Source of the DNA: Mortierella sp. BCC40632
Lineage: Eukaryota > Mortierellomycota > Mortierellomycetes > Mortierellales > Mortierellaceae
Reading direction: 5' to 3'
Assembly (NCBI GenBank): GCA_011634665.1
Contig: WAEK01000006.1
Location: forward strand, 1,011,001-1,075,000
DNA: 64,000 bases
Shown: piece by piece, positions 49,206 to 61,743 of the stretch
Layout: each line of letters opens with the position of its first letter
Position numbering within the stretch: position 1 is the first letter of the stretch
Position numbers and translations under genes: made by a program
Notes under the pieces: generated by a model
Seen by the model: only the letters and a program-made list of their open reading frames with translations
Databases searched by the model: none
Told to the model about the DNA's origin: nothing

Positions 49206-51119
49206 TGGAAACCTACCGTTTGCAGATCTGTGTATCGTCGAGGGTCCATTTCCCGTAACCACACAATCAATCCACGATACAGGTTAAAGTACTTTTCAAT
49301 CGGTTCATATCCATACATCACCACAAACCCCTTGGACAATGTCCTATGTTTATCACTCAAATAAGTATCCGTCTGATTCTGCATCTTGTTCTTTAAAGAT
49401 TCCGACAGTCGTGAGGCAAAGTTGGTACAATGAGCTCCATAGTGCTCCATTCGGTCACGCACAGCATTCATGCCTGCAACATCCTCATCGTATTTCGCAA
49501 GGAGAACATCCTGGATTTCGGCAGCAGCCAATTCGAGGTTTTTGACGCCTTGATCCCGGTCCAAGGATTCCTTTTTCAAAGTATCCAGTACATGATCCGG
49601 GATCGTGATTGAGGCAAAGAGATTGCCAAGTTCACGCAATAGACTAGCTTGATTCGATGTTTGCACCTGCAATCCTCGGTTCTGTGATTCAATCTGTCGG
49701 ATATCGTCTCCCATCGAGTCAAGTTCCTGGCGATACAATGAAAGCCAATTGTCCATGTCATCCAACTCTTCAATTCCCTTGTCCAGCTCATCCATGACAT
49801 CTTTGATCCGCTCGTCCGACTCAATAATGGAATACACATTGGCCAACTCGAGGGATTGTAGTTCGTTCATAAGTCGAGTTTCCAACGCTACTCCATCTTC
49901 GGCCGATGCCAGATCCATATCGTAGAGGAGTTCCTCGAGGTTGAGAAGAGTGACCTCATCCAACAGCTCGGATTCACTTGGAGGCTTGGGTCCTGCTGGT
50001 TCTGCTTTTGGACTGACCGCGGTTGGTATAGTTCCTGACACGGGGGCTGTTGCTATTCTCTTTAGCCGTTCCGTTTGAATTGATAGGCGGTTCTCAAAGT
50101 CCTGAACAAAAGATCCCGAAGGGGGGACTGCACCGATCCCTGGTGGTGGAGGCGCCTTTGAAGTTCTGTTGGCTACAGCTGCTTCTCGTGCGACGTTGAA
50201 TTGAGCTGAATAAATATGAGGGTAAAATGAATTTGAAAATAAGTCTTCCGTGCCTGAATATTCGTATGCTCATGCGTCATGTGCAAAGCAATGGTGAAAG
50301 AAGACTACTATGGGAGCAAATTGTCCATCAGTAATACTAGCACTTACTTGCTAGTGCAAGTTCGTCAATGTTGATTAAGGTTGGAAGCCTTTTGAGATTG
50401 CTCCTCAAGACCTAGTGAATTGACATGAGAGGAAGCGATAAAAAGACAGAGAGCGGGGGTTTCGGTTAGTGATGGGACCATTGTGAATAAAGATAAAATA
50501 AAAAACAAATATGTATCCATTACCTTTAAGAGCATCATCAAGAATTCGTTCTTGAGCTCAGGAACATCTGTTACCCATGCATAGGGTCGGTTGATAACCA
50601 CTGTCCATCGTCGCGCCTTTTAAGTGGAAAAAAGAATCAAGCGAATGAGTAAGGAGGTGTTCTTAGGACCTGGTACCTGTTAAATACCATGGTGAATCGA
50701 GCGAACAAGGGGGAGGGGGGTTCTCGCTTACATCCACGTTCTCGATCGACTTGATTTCGTCCAAATGCCATGTCCTGCCAATATGATATGAAGTCGCCGA
50801 TGTCTTTTTCACCTTGTGTAGGCGAACCTTTCCGTTTGTTTTGACTATCGTCGCAAATAAACAGGGGCAATAGAAGCATTATTGTTATGTTAACGCGTCT
50901 GACAGATACAAAGCGTGTTCCAGCACAATTGAAATTTATCCGCAGAAAGCAAGGTCTTTTGAATCTACACACCTGTCATGCAAAGGTAGCGTGGTTTAGA
51001 TAACATCTTTGTTCTCTCGGCTGACGCGCCCTTTTTGGTTGGTATCTCTTTGCTGCCCTTTTCTTCTTCAAAGATCTTGACGTAGGTCAGCATAGTCTCT
51101 GACGTACTCGCTACCACCC

Positions 51120-51157
<38 letters not shown>

Positions 51158-51425
51158 TAGTTCAGTATTGTATTTAGTCAGGCTGTGCTCGATGAATGGA
51201 CTGATGCTGACCCCAATTAGGGACCCTGGCTACGACATGCGAGTTTCAAGGCAGACAGGCTGGCAGGCATCCATGGTAATGTAGGACAAAAACCCAACAG
51301 GACAGCATCTTACATGAAGAGTCAGAGAAGAGTGCCTGGATTAGCTGCTGCCTCACAGGGTCTTCCTTTGACTTTGGCATGGCCATGGAAGCCGTGAGCT
51401 TTCCTCCTCCCCTTGTTGAGGACAT
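47044..51425 (-). CDS. SEC3: Exocyst complex subunit Sec3
   Basis: Twelve exons: 51314-51425, 50973-51110, 50732-50844, 50524-50616, 50348-50411, 49217-50205, 48993-49104, 48317-48857, 48110-48206, 47913-47993, 47495-47818 and 47044-47394 (about 1004 residues). Sec3 marks exocytic sites at the plasma membrane as part of the exocyst. The N-terminal fold (about 40-160) has the Sec3 PIP2/Rho-binding PH pattern: KPRYLCMT followed by GKVRLHKVKK, TWHLDEIKSIENVD and RRWTVVINRPYAW. LLNLEELLYDMD and a coiled coil with NRGLQVQTSNQASLL follow at about 230-400, then the Sec3 C-terminal helical domain. The junction 48317/48206 is doubtful: the nearest acceptor, at 48239, would create TGA at the splice, so a downstream acceptor was used. 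It diverges from SDHAF2 across 240 bases. Confidence 0.9.
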
Positions 51426-51665
51426 GTTGCAAGACCAGGGTTATCCAATGGGAGTGCCGCTGATGACTCGGTTACAGACGGGGGACAAAAAAAAAAAAAG
51501 TTGATGGAGGAACGTGTGCAGTGGAACTAGCATGCTGTAGTCTGGCTGGATGGACAAGAGCCACATGAAATGGACTGCTTAAGGGCTGCATGCCGGCTCC
51601 ATGTGTACTTCGCTCTCTCTCTCCTGTCTCCGGGGCACACGGAGGTCCTTGATAGATCAGTAGAC
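51426..51665. promoter_or_regulatory. Divergent SEC3 / SDHAF2 promoter
   Basis: Only 240 bases separate the two start codons. No clear TATA box stands out; an A13 run lies near 51487-51499. Confidence 0.5.
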
Positions 51666-52220
51666 ATGTCGCCAACTACATTCTTCCTCCGAGCAGCTGT
51701 TGCCGCGAGACCATTCGTGACCCGGTCCAACCTCTTGCCCGCTCTCTCTGCACCATGCCGGACCTTTACTACATACTACCCAGCTTTCTCTGGATCCTCC
51801 AAGAATCCCACTGATTCAAATGCTCCGGGGCGCGTGCAGGACCACGATGATGCAGCGGGCAGCAATGTCGAGGACGATATTTTCCAGACACCCTACACAA
51901 ACCTGCCTCCACTCCCACGGGATCCCAATGAGTCGCTCGAGACTATCCGTGCTCGTCTTACATATCAATCCCGCAAGCGTGGTATCCTCGAGACCGACCT
52001 TTTGCTCTCTACCTTTGCTCGTGAAAACCTGAAGACAATGTCGATCGAGGATTGTCGTCGGTTCGACAAGTTTATGGACGAGCCAGACTGGGATATTTAC
52101 TATTGGGTCACAGGAAAGAAGAAAGTACCAGAGCGTTGGAGCGACGATCCCGTGTTCCAAATGATCGTCCGTCATACCAAGAATGAAGGCCGTGTGGTTC
52201 GCCAAATGCCTCCTCTCTAG
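51666..52220 (+). CDS. Succinate dehydrogenase assembly factor 2, mitochondrial
   Basis: Intron-free, 184 residues from the ATG at 51666. An upstream in-frame ATG exists at 51570 but the downstream start gives a better mitochondrial presequence (MSPTTFFLRAAVAARPFVTR). The core carries the SdhE/Sdh5 signature: ETIRARLTYQSRKRGILETD, LLLSTFARENL, then DEPDWDIYYWVTGKKKVP. The RGxxE segment is the FAD-transfer motif of the family. The protein promotes covalent flavinylation of the Sdh1 subunit of complex II in the matrix. Yeast homologue is SDH5/EMI5. Confidence 0.95.
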   Translation: MSPTTFFLRAAVAARPFVTRSNLLPALSAPCRTFTTYYPAFSGSSKNPTDSNAPGRVQDHDDAAGSNVEDDIFQTPYTNLPPLPRDPNESLETIRARLTYQSRKRGILETDLLLSTFARENLKTMSIEDCRRFDKFMDEPDWDIYYWVTGKKKVPERWSDDPVFQMIVRHTKNEGRVVRQMPPL

Positions 52221-54500
52221 TTCTTTTTCTTTTTCTTTTTTCTTCTTCTTCCTTACAGCGCCTTCTTGGAAAGAGGACCGAAATTGGGGACGGCCCAATA
52301 AACCTGTAGCTCTTCGCATTACTGCAATATTCTTTGGCTTGAACGACATTGATTCAATGCTTTAATACTCTAGCCTCTGTTCCTTTCGAGGCACAAACGA
52401 CGACAGGATACCTAAACAGGATTCCTCTACGGCCAGCTTTTACTAGTTGACTGGACCGTGATCAGAAACCAATGTCCAAAGTTCGGAGGAATTGTCGTCA
52501 AGTCATATCGTTAATATATTTGTCTGCCAGCTTGGCTCTTTATATACCGAGAATTGGGTAGTGAGATGGACGTGCAAGGAGCAAGACCTGCTTGGACAGT
52601 AGAGGGATAGGGTATGTTGAAAGCGGTGTCATTAAGAGCTGGAAAAGAGAAGGTCTAATTTTGCTCTTCTGCGCGCTGCCATGGAGGGTGAAAGAATAGT
52701 ACCCTCGACAAAAGGCCCCCCTGAACAAAGTCGCGAGGAAAAAGTATCAGTTAATGTAAAATCCAAATTGACATCATTTCTTTCCTAGTTTGTGTGTAAT
52801 TTTGTCCGGAGAATTTGATAGTGGCCGTGTTAAGTCGGATCTAGTGGTTGATTGACCTCGCTAGAGAATAATACAGACTTAAACCCTCATAGCTATGGCG
52901 AGAAATGTGGCCTTTCATCAAGCATAAGCTGCAGGATAGCGAGTTGTTTGAATTATAGGGCGAGAGCAGAAGGGGATGGGGCAGCAGGAACAAAAGGCTG
53001 AGGAACACTGCAGATTTGAGCTCCATCGCAACTGCAAGTGATGAACTCCCATTCAGCAAACTGAAGCTGTAAGATGGCGAGTTTATTTGGACTATGTAGC
53101 GAGAATATAACAAGGGGAGGAGAGGGGGCACAAGAAAGAGCTGAGGGGACCATATTGGATTCTATCGTGTTGGTGCGACTGATGGAGTCCTCTCATTAGG
53201 TGGAATCAGCGCGATGACTAGGTAGATGCCGGCGAAAAAAATGAAGGAGTTAGATAAAAGGATATAAACGTCTGCACATGTGCCTGGTTCCGTCGACAAG
53301 AGAATTGGATTGAAGGAGCTTAAGACAGCAAAGGTGTGAGAGGATGAGGATGCTCCAATGTGATGGACGCGAGCAAGGCCGTTCTTGAACGCGCTTTCAC
53401 GTGCGCATTAAATGACGGCGAAGCACACACTCAGTTACACCTCTGTGATCTCCAGTAAATTCCTCAACTTCAGGTATATATCCGCTCCTGATCCTCTTTG
53501 AACAATCATATCCGCAAAGATCTTTGCCGAAAACTAATATTTTCAGCGAGAGGGTCGGATCTTGGAAGACTGGCAAACTTAAGCAACCTAAAGATTATTC
53601 CTTTCTCTCTCTGAGTTATCAATTCAGTAGGCTGTAAACTAACTTGATGACTATCTGTCTTCTAAAAAAAAAAATATGAAAAACTCTAACACAGTCACGA
53701 AAGAGAGGATGAATTAGAACCTACTCATCTTCATGTCTCCCATCCTACAAATTTCAATCTAGTGACTGTGGACTGTCCAAAACCCCCAATATGTTGCCAC
53801 ACACAGCCTCACCACGATTTTTTTTCTTCATGTCAACGCTCGCACAGAGTCACTGCATGCTTTTCTTTTTTCCGCCATAACTTGTCAGTGCTAGTGTTTA
53901 GCAAGAGGTTTTAATCAACGGTGTCTGGATCACAAACCCTCAATTTGGGGGCCAGGCGCTGGGCGGGGGCACTTAATATCGTCCGGGCAACCCTCCCTGG
54001 ATCGAGTGTCTAAAAAGCCTCCGCGCACATTCCCTCTTTTTTTCCCCCCCTTTCTACTCTCTTCTCTTTCTTTTGCAATTCCCTCTCTCTTCAGACCTTG
54101 ACAGTGGCCCATGAACTGCAAGTCAAAAAAAAAAAGGTTCACTTTCCAGCGAGCAATTGCGAAAAGTGGAAGCAGCGAGATAAACTTGGTACCCGTATCC
54201 TATTGAGAGACTCTTGTTCTTTAGCCTTTCCCCCAATGGCAGCAATAGTAGGAGCGATATGAGCGCAAGAGTGGAGAACAGAGTAAAGCAGCTCGTTTGG
54301 TACCATTGCTTCTCCCTTCTCCTCCCCATGACTCTTGAAAGAATCGAAAGTATGCTCCCAGATTTTTTATGAGGAGCGAATGTAGACTTTTTACTCCTAG
54401 TCCTGAAGCCAGCTTTTCGGAAAGGAAAAATCATTTTTTCTTGTTGGTCGGAAATAATAATAAAAAAAAAACTTGTCAACTGCATTCGTTTGATCAGCGA
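52221..54500. other. Gene-free spacer with a diverged direct repeat
   Basis: About 2.3 kb between the convergent 3' ends of the SDHAF2 and MRC1 genes. It contains two diverged direct copies of a unit of about 95-105 bases, at about 52913-53005 and 53049-53155. No exon is supported. Confidence 0.55.
52913..53155. repeat. Two diverged direct repeat units
   Basis: The units share the order AAGCTG-AGGATAGCGAGTT (second copy AAGATGGCGAGTT), a TTTG-ATTAT/ACTAT segment, a GCGAGA block, a G-rich purine block and AGAGCTGAGG/AAGGCTGAGG. They are separated by about 45 bases. Identity is imperfect but collinear. Confidence 0.5.
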
Positions 54501-55720
54501 TTAGAGTCTATCTGACACTACTTGAAGCAATTGTCCACCAGAGCTTGTCGTCCCCCCTTGCTGATTTCTATCGCCTCCCTTGGACGATTGTCTTGTCATC
54601 GATGGGATCACACCAGACTTGGAGAACGACGCCGATGATGTTAGTGATGGTGCTGATGACGACCCAGACGAAGGATCTGCCTCGGAACTACCGCCCTTGG
54701 TCGCGGCAGCAGAGGCTCCAAACGCCATCATCCGACGGTTGACTTCCTTGGTCACTCGAGTCGTCCGTGCTCCTGCTGTTCTACTATCCTCACTCACTGA
54801 GTCTAAGAACTTTTTACGTCGGTCATCAGCGAGGAAGGAAGAGTTTTGTCGACTGATGGCATGTGGTGGAGGTAATGGCACCGAGTCATTCTCGTGACCC
54901 CTACTATTCCTCGCGCTCGGAATTGAATGGTCTGTGGACGATGAGGGAGAGTCAACCACCCGATCCAAGATGGTGGACATGGTTAGATCGAGATGATCCT
55001 GAGAGGTACGTCTATTCTTTGCCGACTTTTCTGATGCCTTTGAGTCGTCGGTTCCATCCAAAATGCCACGGATCACCATGGTACGTCGCATCAGTTCTTT
55101 ATACTCTGCCACCGGGTCTTCAGTCGATTTTTGTAACCGTGCATTCGTTTCTGTCGCCTTGGCGCTGCCTCGGATATCCTCCGAGTCGCTGTTCACCTCA
55201 GTATCCATTGCTATCGAATACATGTCCATTCCGACAGTATCCAATCCTGCAAAGTCCATGCTGGCAGAGACTGCAGTGCTTGCAAATGGCAATACTTGAG
55301 TCTTTGTTTTCGCAAGGATGGAATATGTTGTTTCAGCATGGTCGACCGTAGCCGAGACTCGTGTGACATGTGTGCTCGAGCCTGTATCCGACTTTTTGGT
55401 GTTCAAAGACTCAGCTCCATCCACCCCATCCAATGCAATTGCTTTGGGAGAACTGGCTGGATGGTCAAGGTCTTCAGCAACCTCATCATCATCAGAATCT
55501 AGATATGCCATTTCACCTTTCGGGGGCTCTCCCTTGGTTGCTAATTCAGTTCCATCGTCGCTTTCGTATGGGTCACCCAAAAAGAATAGTTGTTCATCGC
55601 CAATGTTCTTTTCGAATGCTCGTGCAAAAGCTGCTGTATTCTCTCTATCAGCTATTGACCCAGTAGAAAAATACAGGGAAAAAATTAGGAGTCATATTTT
55701 CCTTTCGCCCGATATATATG

Positions 55721-55758
<38 letters not shown>

Positions 55759-58700
55759 CAATAAAACAAAGCATCCAGTAGTTTAGAGGGACACATACCA
55801 AGCTTCTCAAACTTTTCTAGGACCTTCAGTTTTTTCTTCCTCTGAAAGCCTCCACCGATATCCTCTTCGTCATAGATATCAAGATCGTCCCCTTGTCCAT
55901 GGCGTCGCTTCCAGAGATTGCCTGCTGCGATTCCATGAACCAAATCCATAATCTCCTTGTTATGTCTGACCTGTTCATGCTCCCTGAATAGGTGAAAGAA
56001 GAGAAAGAGAAAGAAATAAAAATAATAATAATATCAAAGTTTAGAGGTCTTGTCAGTAAGTTCAAGCGGAACGTTTGGCCCTTCAATGACTCGACATTTG
56101 GAGAAATAATAATAATAGAGGAGATTTCTTACATGTGCAATTGCCGCACATTCTCGACATCCTTGCTATCCAGGTCGTGGCTTGCGTCGATCATGTCATC
56201 TCCCAAATCATAGCCGTCGCTGCCATAGTCAGATTCATAATCGACGCCTCCCATTCCCATATGTTCATCTTCTTCTTCCTCGGCTTCATATTCAATAAAT
56301 TCGGACTTTCGATTCTTGTCAAACTTGGGTTTGGCCTCTCGTTTTACAAGCTGCCGCCGGCGAGTCAATCCTGCCGCATCAGTTCCAGGTATCGTAGTAT
56401 CATTGGTAGTCACCTCAGCAGCCTTCTGTCCCTCAATGGGTCCACTTTGTAATTCTCCTTCAGGACCATTCAATGACATAGAGCTGAAAGAATCCTGAGA
56501 GTTTCCTTCGAGGTTGACTGCAGCTCCACCAATAGAATCCGATGTCTTGACATCCGATGGTGCAGAGGAAGAGCTCACAGAGCTGGCAGTCAAGGGTCTA
56601 ACGTCTGAAGTGAATCCACCACTTGCCTCAAAAAAGGCCCCAAAGCCTGGCGAAGGGCCACTACGAGCTGCTGTGCTGCTCACTGTGGCGACGCTACCAC
56701 TATGACTGCCTTTTTCGTCGCTTGAGCGTTGTCTCTCAACACTTTGACCTTCTCCTAGCTCTTCGCCCAAGCTACTGGGCATATTGGTCTGAGGCGCCTG
56801 GGAGTCCCTGCCGTTTGGATAAGTCACCGAAACGTCGTCCTCATCCTCAATGACCATCCGCTTCCTGTTGCCCTTTACTCGCGTGCTAAGCTTGTTGTCT
56901 ACTTCCAAATCTTCGGACGAGCCTTCACTCTCTTCTGATTCAGACCCGGAGTCCTCAGAGCCAACCTCATCCATGTTTTCATCTTCAACCTCGCCCTCAA
57001 CCTCACCCTCAGCTTCGTCTTCGTCTTCGTCCTGGTCGCCTTCGGAATCTCCCGAGAATGCTTCATCCTCGCCACTTTCACCGTCTTCCTGATCTCCTTG
57101 ATAAGATTGCGCGTCCTCATCCATATCTTCATCTTGAATGGTTTCCTCTTGAAGTAGATCCTCATCCTCGAGCCTTTGTAAATCGTTTCCAGAGAGGCCA
57201 TTCTCACCCGAGCGCTGATTAAGATTTCGTTTGGCTGCTTTTCGTCGGATGGCTGCATTGAAATGCAGATAGGAAACGGACTGAGACTTTGATGGTGAGG
57301 CAAGGTGAGATTTCTTTGGAGTATCTGACTGTGTTCCCAAGGGGGGATTGGATGATTCCAGATGCGACGAGGGTGGTTGGGTCAATCCGATGGACATACT
57401 GTGGATCTTTTTCGAAAGTGGTGACATTGGGGATGAGTTCTCAGTCTCGAGTCTACCATCACCAGCGGATGAAAACTGTCGACTAAGTAATCTCTGTGTC
57501 AACTCAAGCTGCTTCTCTTTGGGAGCCGAGAGAATGGCCTTTGAGGCCGAGAGCTTCCATTGTGCTTGTTCCTGTCTCTTGATGTCGTCCTGTTCCATCT
57601 CGTCCTCAGAATCATCATCTAAGGAAATCGTCTTGATTCCGCGACTCTTCTGTAGTGGCTGTAGACTTTGACTCGGCGCAGTGGATGCGTTCTTCTTGAC
57701 GCTGCACAGGGAGAAAGAGACGATGGGGGGGTAATAGATACATTTTTTTTAGAGGTTAAGGCCTCTTGAGGCACAATCGATTTCTCTCCAAAATGCAAAA
57801 CACGACCAAAAATTCTTACAGGCCCGAATGATAATTGTCCATGAGTGATGAAAATCCAGACCGATCTTGAGTCCGTTGCTTGAGCGTAAATCCAGTGGTT
57901 CGCAGGATATCCTCCCTTTGCTGCTGTAGTGCAAGTAAATCGTTGGCAGAAGGCGGCTTGTACTCCAACATGTTGGATTTGCCGAGATCTCGATCTAGTC
58001 CGGATGTGCTCCCTGCGATTTCCTGATCGCTCTCCTGAGAAAAGATGGCGCTCTCCGCAACTACCGGTGGTTTGTTCTTTTTTCTGGAATCCAACGCTGC
58101 TCTCTTTGACTTGTTTGTTTGTGCAACCTTTTCCAGTGACGAATGAGATGACTTGGGAGAGGTCAGATTTAAGGCTCTCTTGCTATGGTCGCCATCAACA
58201 CCATCGTTTGTATCCTCATCCATTGAGCTGACATCAGAGTCGCTGTCCGAGAATTCGATGGGTCGTCTCTTTAATATAAATGTTGTCTCGGGTGATTTCA
58301 ACAGTGGAGGTGAGCTGCGCGAATGGCTGAGATTCTTTGGTCGACTCGTTCCCTTTTGACGTATATCATGCTGTGCTTTGTTCTTTTTCGGTTTACGAGG
58401 ACTCAAACCAGGACTGAAGAGAAATGACCCTCCATCGCTGCGATCTTTGCGCTGCTTTGAAGACTTGGCGTGGCTAGCCGATGGCTCTGGCGAAGATTCT
58501 GAACGATGGTGGGTTGACATAAACAGAGAAGAAGTCGATGCTCTTGGCAGGTCGGAGCCGTCCAACAGTCTCGAAGAGACGGACGACTGAAAAGGCTGGG
58601 GGGTTTCATCCTCAGAGAGAGAGGAGTGGTGGGAGGAAGAGGACGAAGGGGAGGAGGGTCGAAAAAGACCAAGAGTGCTATCTACTGTAGAGGAAGGTGG

Positions 58701-58904
58701 AGTGATGGCGCGACGATTGCTGTTGTGCGACTTGGATGGCAATTGGCTTGAGGACAGGTCAGGGGTGTCGCCATCCGACTCGGAGAGGTCGCTAAAGAAC
58801 GCGGGGGAGGGCGAAGTCTGGTTGTCAGGAGGGTCATGTGTAATGAGATCGGAGCTCTCGATTCCCATGAGAGCCCTCAAGCCCTCGTCCATCTCTCCTG
58901 CCAT
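54501..58904 (-). CDS. MRC1: Mrc1/claspin-type replication checkpoint mediator
   Basis: Four exons: 57820-58904, 56133-57701, 55799-55983 and 54501-55651, phase-consistent, 1329 residues. Mrc1/claspin travels with the replisome and links stalled forks to the checkpoint kinase. The protein is long, acidic and Ser-rich with few globular parts. Most telling is residues about 800-960: REAKPKFDKNRKSEFIEYEA, HMGMGGVDYESDYGSDG, DDMIDASHDL, then GFQRKKKLKVLEKFEKL, which match the conserved Mrc1-like block. FNAAIRRKAAKRNLNQRS and LDDDSEDEMEQD fit the middle region. Many Ser-Gln and Thr-Gln pairs are present, as expected for Mec1/ATR targets. The start at 58904 (MAGEMDEGLRALMG) is chosen because the longer open frame upstream runs through GA repeats. 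Intron 3 holds a T13-A24 junction. Confidence 0.88.
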
Positions 58905-59395
58905 TCTGTCCTTGTCCTTTGTCCTTTTGGGCTGGTTGGTTGGAGAGATTGCAGGAGAGAGAGAGAGAGAGAGAGTGGAACATTCGGTGGCGGATTCACA
59001 GAAAAAAAAAAAAAAAAAAAAGGGGACTACGTTTCTCTTGCGCCGCCTGATTTGGTAGGACGGGGCAGTCTCTGTTTCCATACCGCGTGGGGGGGCAAAA
59101 GAGTTTCTCTCTCCCACAGATCGGTCACTGCGAGATTCAGAGATATTTCGTGTAAAGAGTGGTGCGAGAGACTGAGAGAGAGAGAGAGAGAATGGAGTAA
59201 GCGAGCCCCGTTGGCTCTGTCGCTGCTTTCCCTTGCTGCTTTCATTGCTCCAACACCAACCAGCCCAACCCGTCAAAGGTCTTTCGCACAAGTTGGGTGC
59301 CAGGTCAAAGAGGTCCAGAAAACTTACTTACTCTTACTCACTCACACCCTCCCCCACACACGCACATACACAGCCCTGTCCTCCAAATAGCCCAT
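58905..59395. promoter_or_regulatory. Divergent MRC1 / LSD1-type promoter
   Basis: 491 bases between two start codons. It contains two (GA)n runs at about 58955-58976 and 59173-59191 and an A20 run at about 59001-59020. No clear TATA box. Confidence 0.55.
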
Positions 59396-61705
59396 ATGGA
59401 AAACATCAAGCGTAGGACCGCGATGAAGCAGCTGGCCAGTGCGCTCGGCCCTGCCTGGGCTGCCTCTGTCGACTCTTCTTCACATCCCATGTCCATGTCT
59501 GATCAAAACTTGCCTACAACAGTAACAACATCCACTGTTTTGCCGTCGTCATCCTTCATGTCCGTCTCCTCCACAATGTCTGATCTACCCTCCAATCCAA
59601 TCTCTCGAGTTTCCAAGCATGAATCGACATCCACCTCTCCCGTGGTTTTAGGCAAGCGTGTGCGTAAGCAAGTCGAGTTTTTCAATCCATCAGGATCATT
59701 CTGGAAGAGACACCCAAGGGCCACAAGTGCCAGGAATTTACATCCAAGAATTTCTTCATCAGGATCGTCTTTGAACAGCAAAAGACTATTAGATCCTGTG
59801 ACCAACACGCGTCGACACGTCAAGTCGCGTCAACCACCTCTACCAGGACACAGGAGGCAGTATAGTAGTGACTCTGCTCTCAACGACGCTGCCCACGCCT
59901 CTAGACTTCATGCACATGGTCTCTCTTTAGAAGAGTTTGCTCTCTTCCAATGGTACCTCAGTCGAGCGGATCTGAAGAACTACCTCAGAGTGAGGAATAC
60001 GATGCTCAAGCTTTGGCGAGACTCTCCAAAGACACCATTGACTCTTACTCGAGCCTATGAATCAACCAAGGGTTTTGGTCTACATGTAGGCTTGATCCCA
60101 CATGTTTACGAGTTCCTGCTTCGATCCGGATATATTAACTTTGGAATGTGCTCCTTCCAGGATGGAAGCGCTTGTACTGGTCACGAGAACGGCAACGGCC
60201 ATTCTGCCCACACCATCAATCATGACAGCGACCTCGCACAAAGAGAGAAGCACAGGTCAACAGCGCGACACCGCAAGACAGTGGTAGTCATAGGAGCAGG
60301 AATTGCGGGAGTAGCGGCCGCGCGACAGCTCGAGAATTTGTTTCGATACTTTGCATGGCGTTTTGCACCTGATCTGCCTCCAAAAGTCGTATTGTTAGAA
60401 GCTCGCACAAGGATAGGAGGACGAATGCACTCAATGGATATCATGGCACCCTCACTTCATGTTTCTGAGGGTGGAAAAGTGGCCGAGCATGGTCAGGATC
60501 GAGTCTCAAAGAGTCCCAACCACCATAGAATTGATATGGGAGCACAGATTATCACAGGTTTTGAGAATGGAAACCCAATGGAAATAATTGTCCGCAGACA
60601 AATGGACCACCTCTCACTCCACTATTTGGTCAATGAGACTTGCGATATTTTCAGCCATGAGGGAAACCTTGTGTCAAAACAGCAAGATGTCCATTTTGAA
60701 GCAGTGTTTAATCAGATATTGGAGCAAGCCTGTCAATTGCGTGTGCAAGAGAAGGAGCCGTCCCACATTATCCATCGTCCTAGTCACCAGTCAAGATCGA
60801 GTCCGCGCAATACTCACCATACACAGTCTGTGGATCGCCCAACCCTGGGTGAGTCAATGGACTACTTTATCGAGTCTCATCCAGAGTTCCAATCATGGAC
60901 ACAGTATGAGCTCAGTCTAATCCATTGGCATTATGCCAACCTTGAGGTATCTTGCTATTATTCCTAGGTTCTGGTCACTGTAGACAGCTGCTGTAAGTAG
61001 AGATCCTGGCGCAGAGTATTGTCAACATCGCTAACTATTTTTGTCCGCCATTTTCCTCCCTTCTCTTTTCTTTCCTTTGACTTTAATAGTTTGCGAACGC
61101 AACACCACTAGATCGACTATCACTACAACATTGGGATCAAGACGACGACTATGAATTCTCTGGAAACCACTGTATGGTAGTTGAGGGTTATGGTCAGGTC
61201 CCCGTTGCTCTTTCGAAAGAACTCGATGTCCGGCTCGATCAACCAGTCTCCAAAATAATACGATCCGATCCATCAAAAGAGTCATTTGGTCACGAGCCTG
61301 TTCAGATCCAATGTCGAGATGGGAAATCTTATTCATGCAGTGCTGCTGTATTGACGGTGCCTTTGGGTGTCTTGAAGGACCGACAAATCGCCTTTTCACC
61401 TCCACTTCCCCCATGGAAAGAAAAGGCTATTCAACACCTTGGATTTGGATTGTTGAACAAGTTGGTACTTGTCTTTGATCGAGTCTTTTGGGATCCATCC
61501 GTTGAACTGTTTGGATATGCAGGAAGCGGCAAAGTTGGCTCTACCGCCACTCGTTACAACTTGGAGGCCTATCGGTCTCATCGCGGCAAGTTTTATATGT
61601 TCTGGAACTGTTGCGTAGTTTCTGGCATGCCTGTGCTAGGTATCTATAACTTGATCCAGTCATTTCCTGTCTCGCTCCAATTTGGTTTTCTTGATGTAAC
61701 GGAAC

Positions 61706-61743
<38 letters not shown>

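Noticed and set aside
51570..51665. Upstream in-frame start for SDHAF2
   Set aside because: The extra 32 residues weaken the mitochondrial presequence; the start at 51666 gives a standard one.
58905..59291. N-terminal extension of the MRC1 gene upstream of 58904
   Set aside because: The frame is open but runs through A20 and GA repeats and lacks conserved-looking sequence. MAGEMDEGLRALMG is the plausible start.
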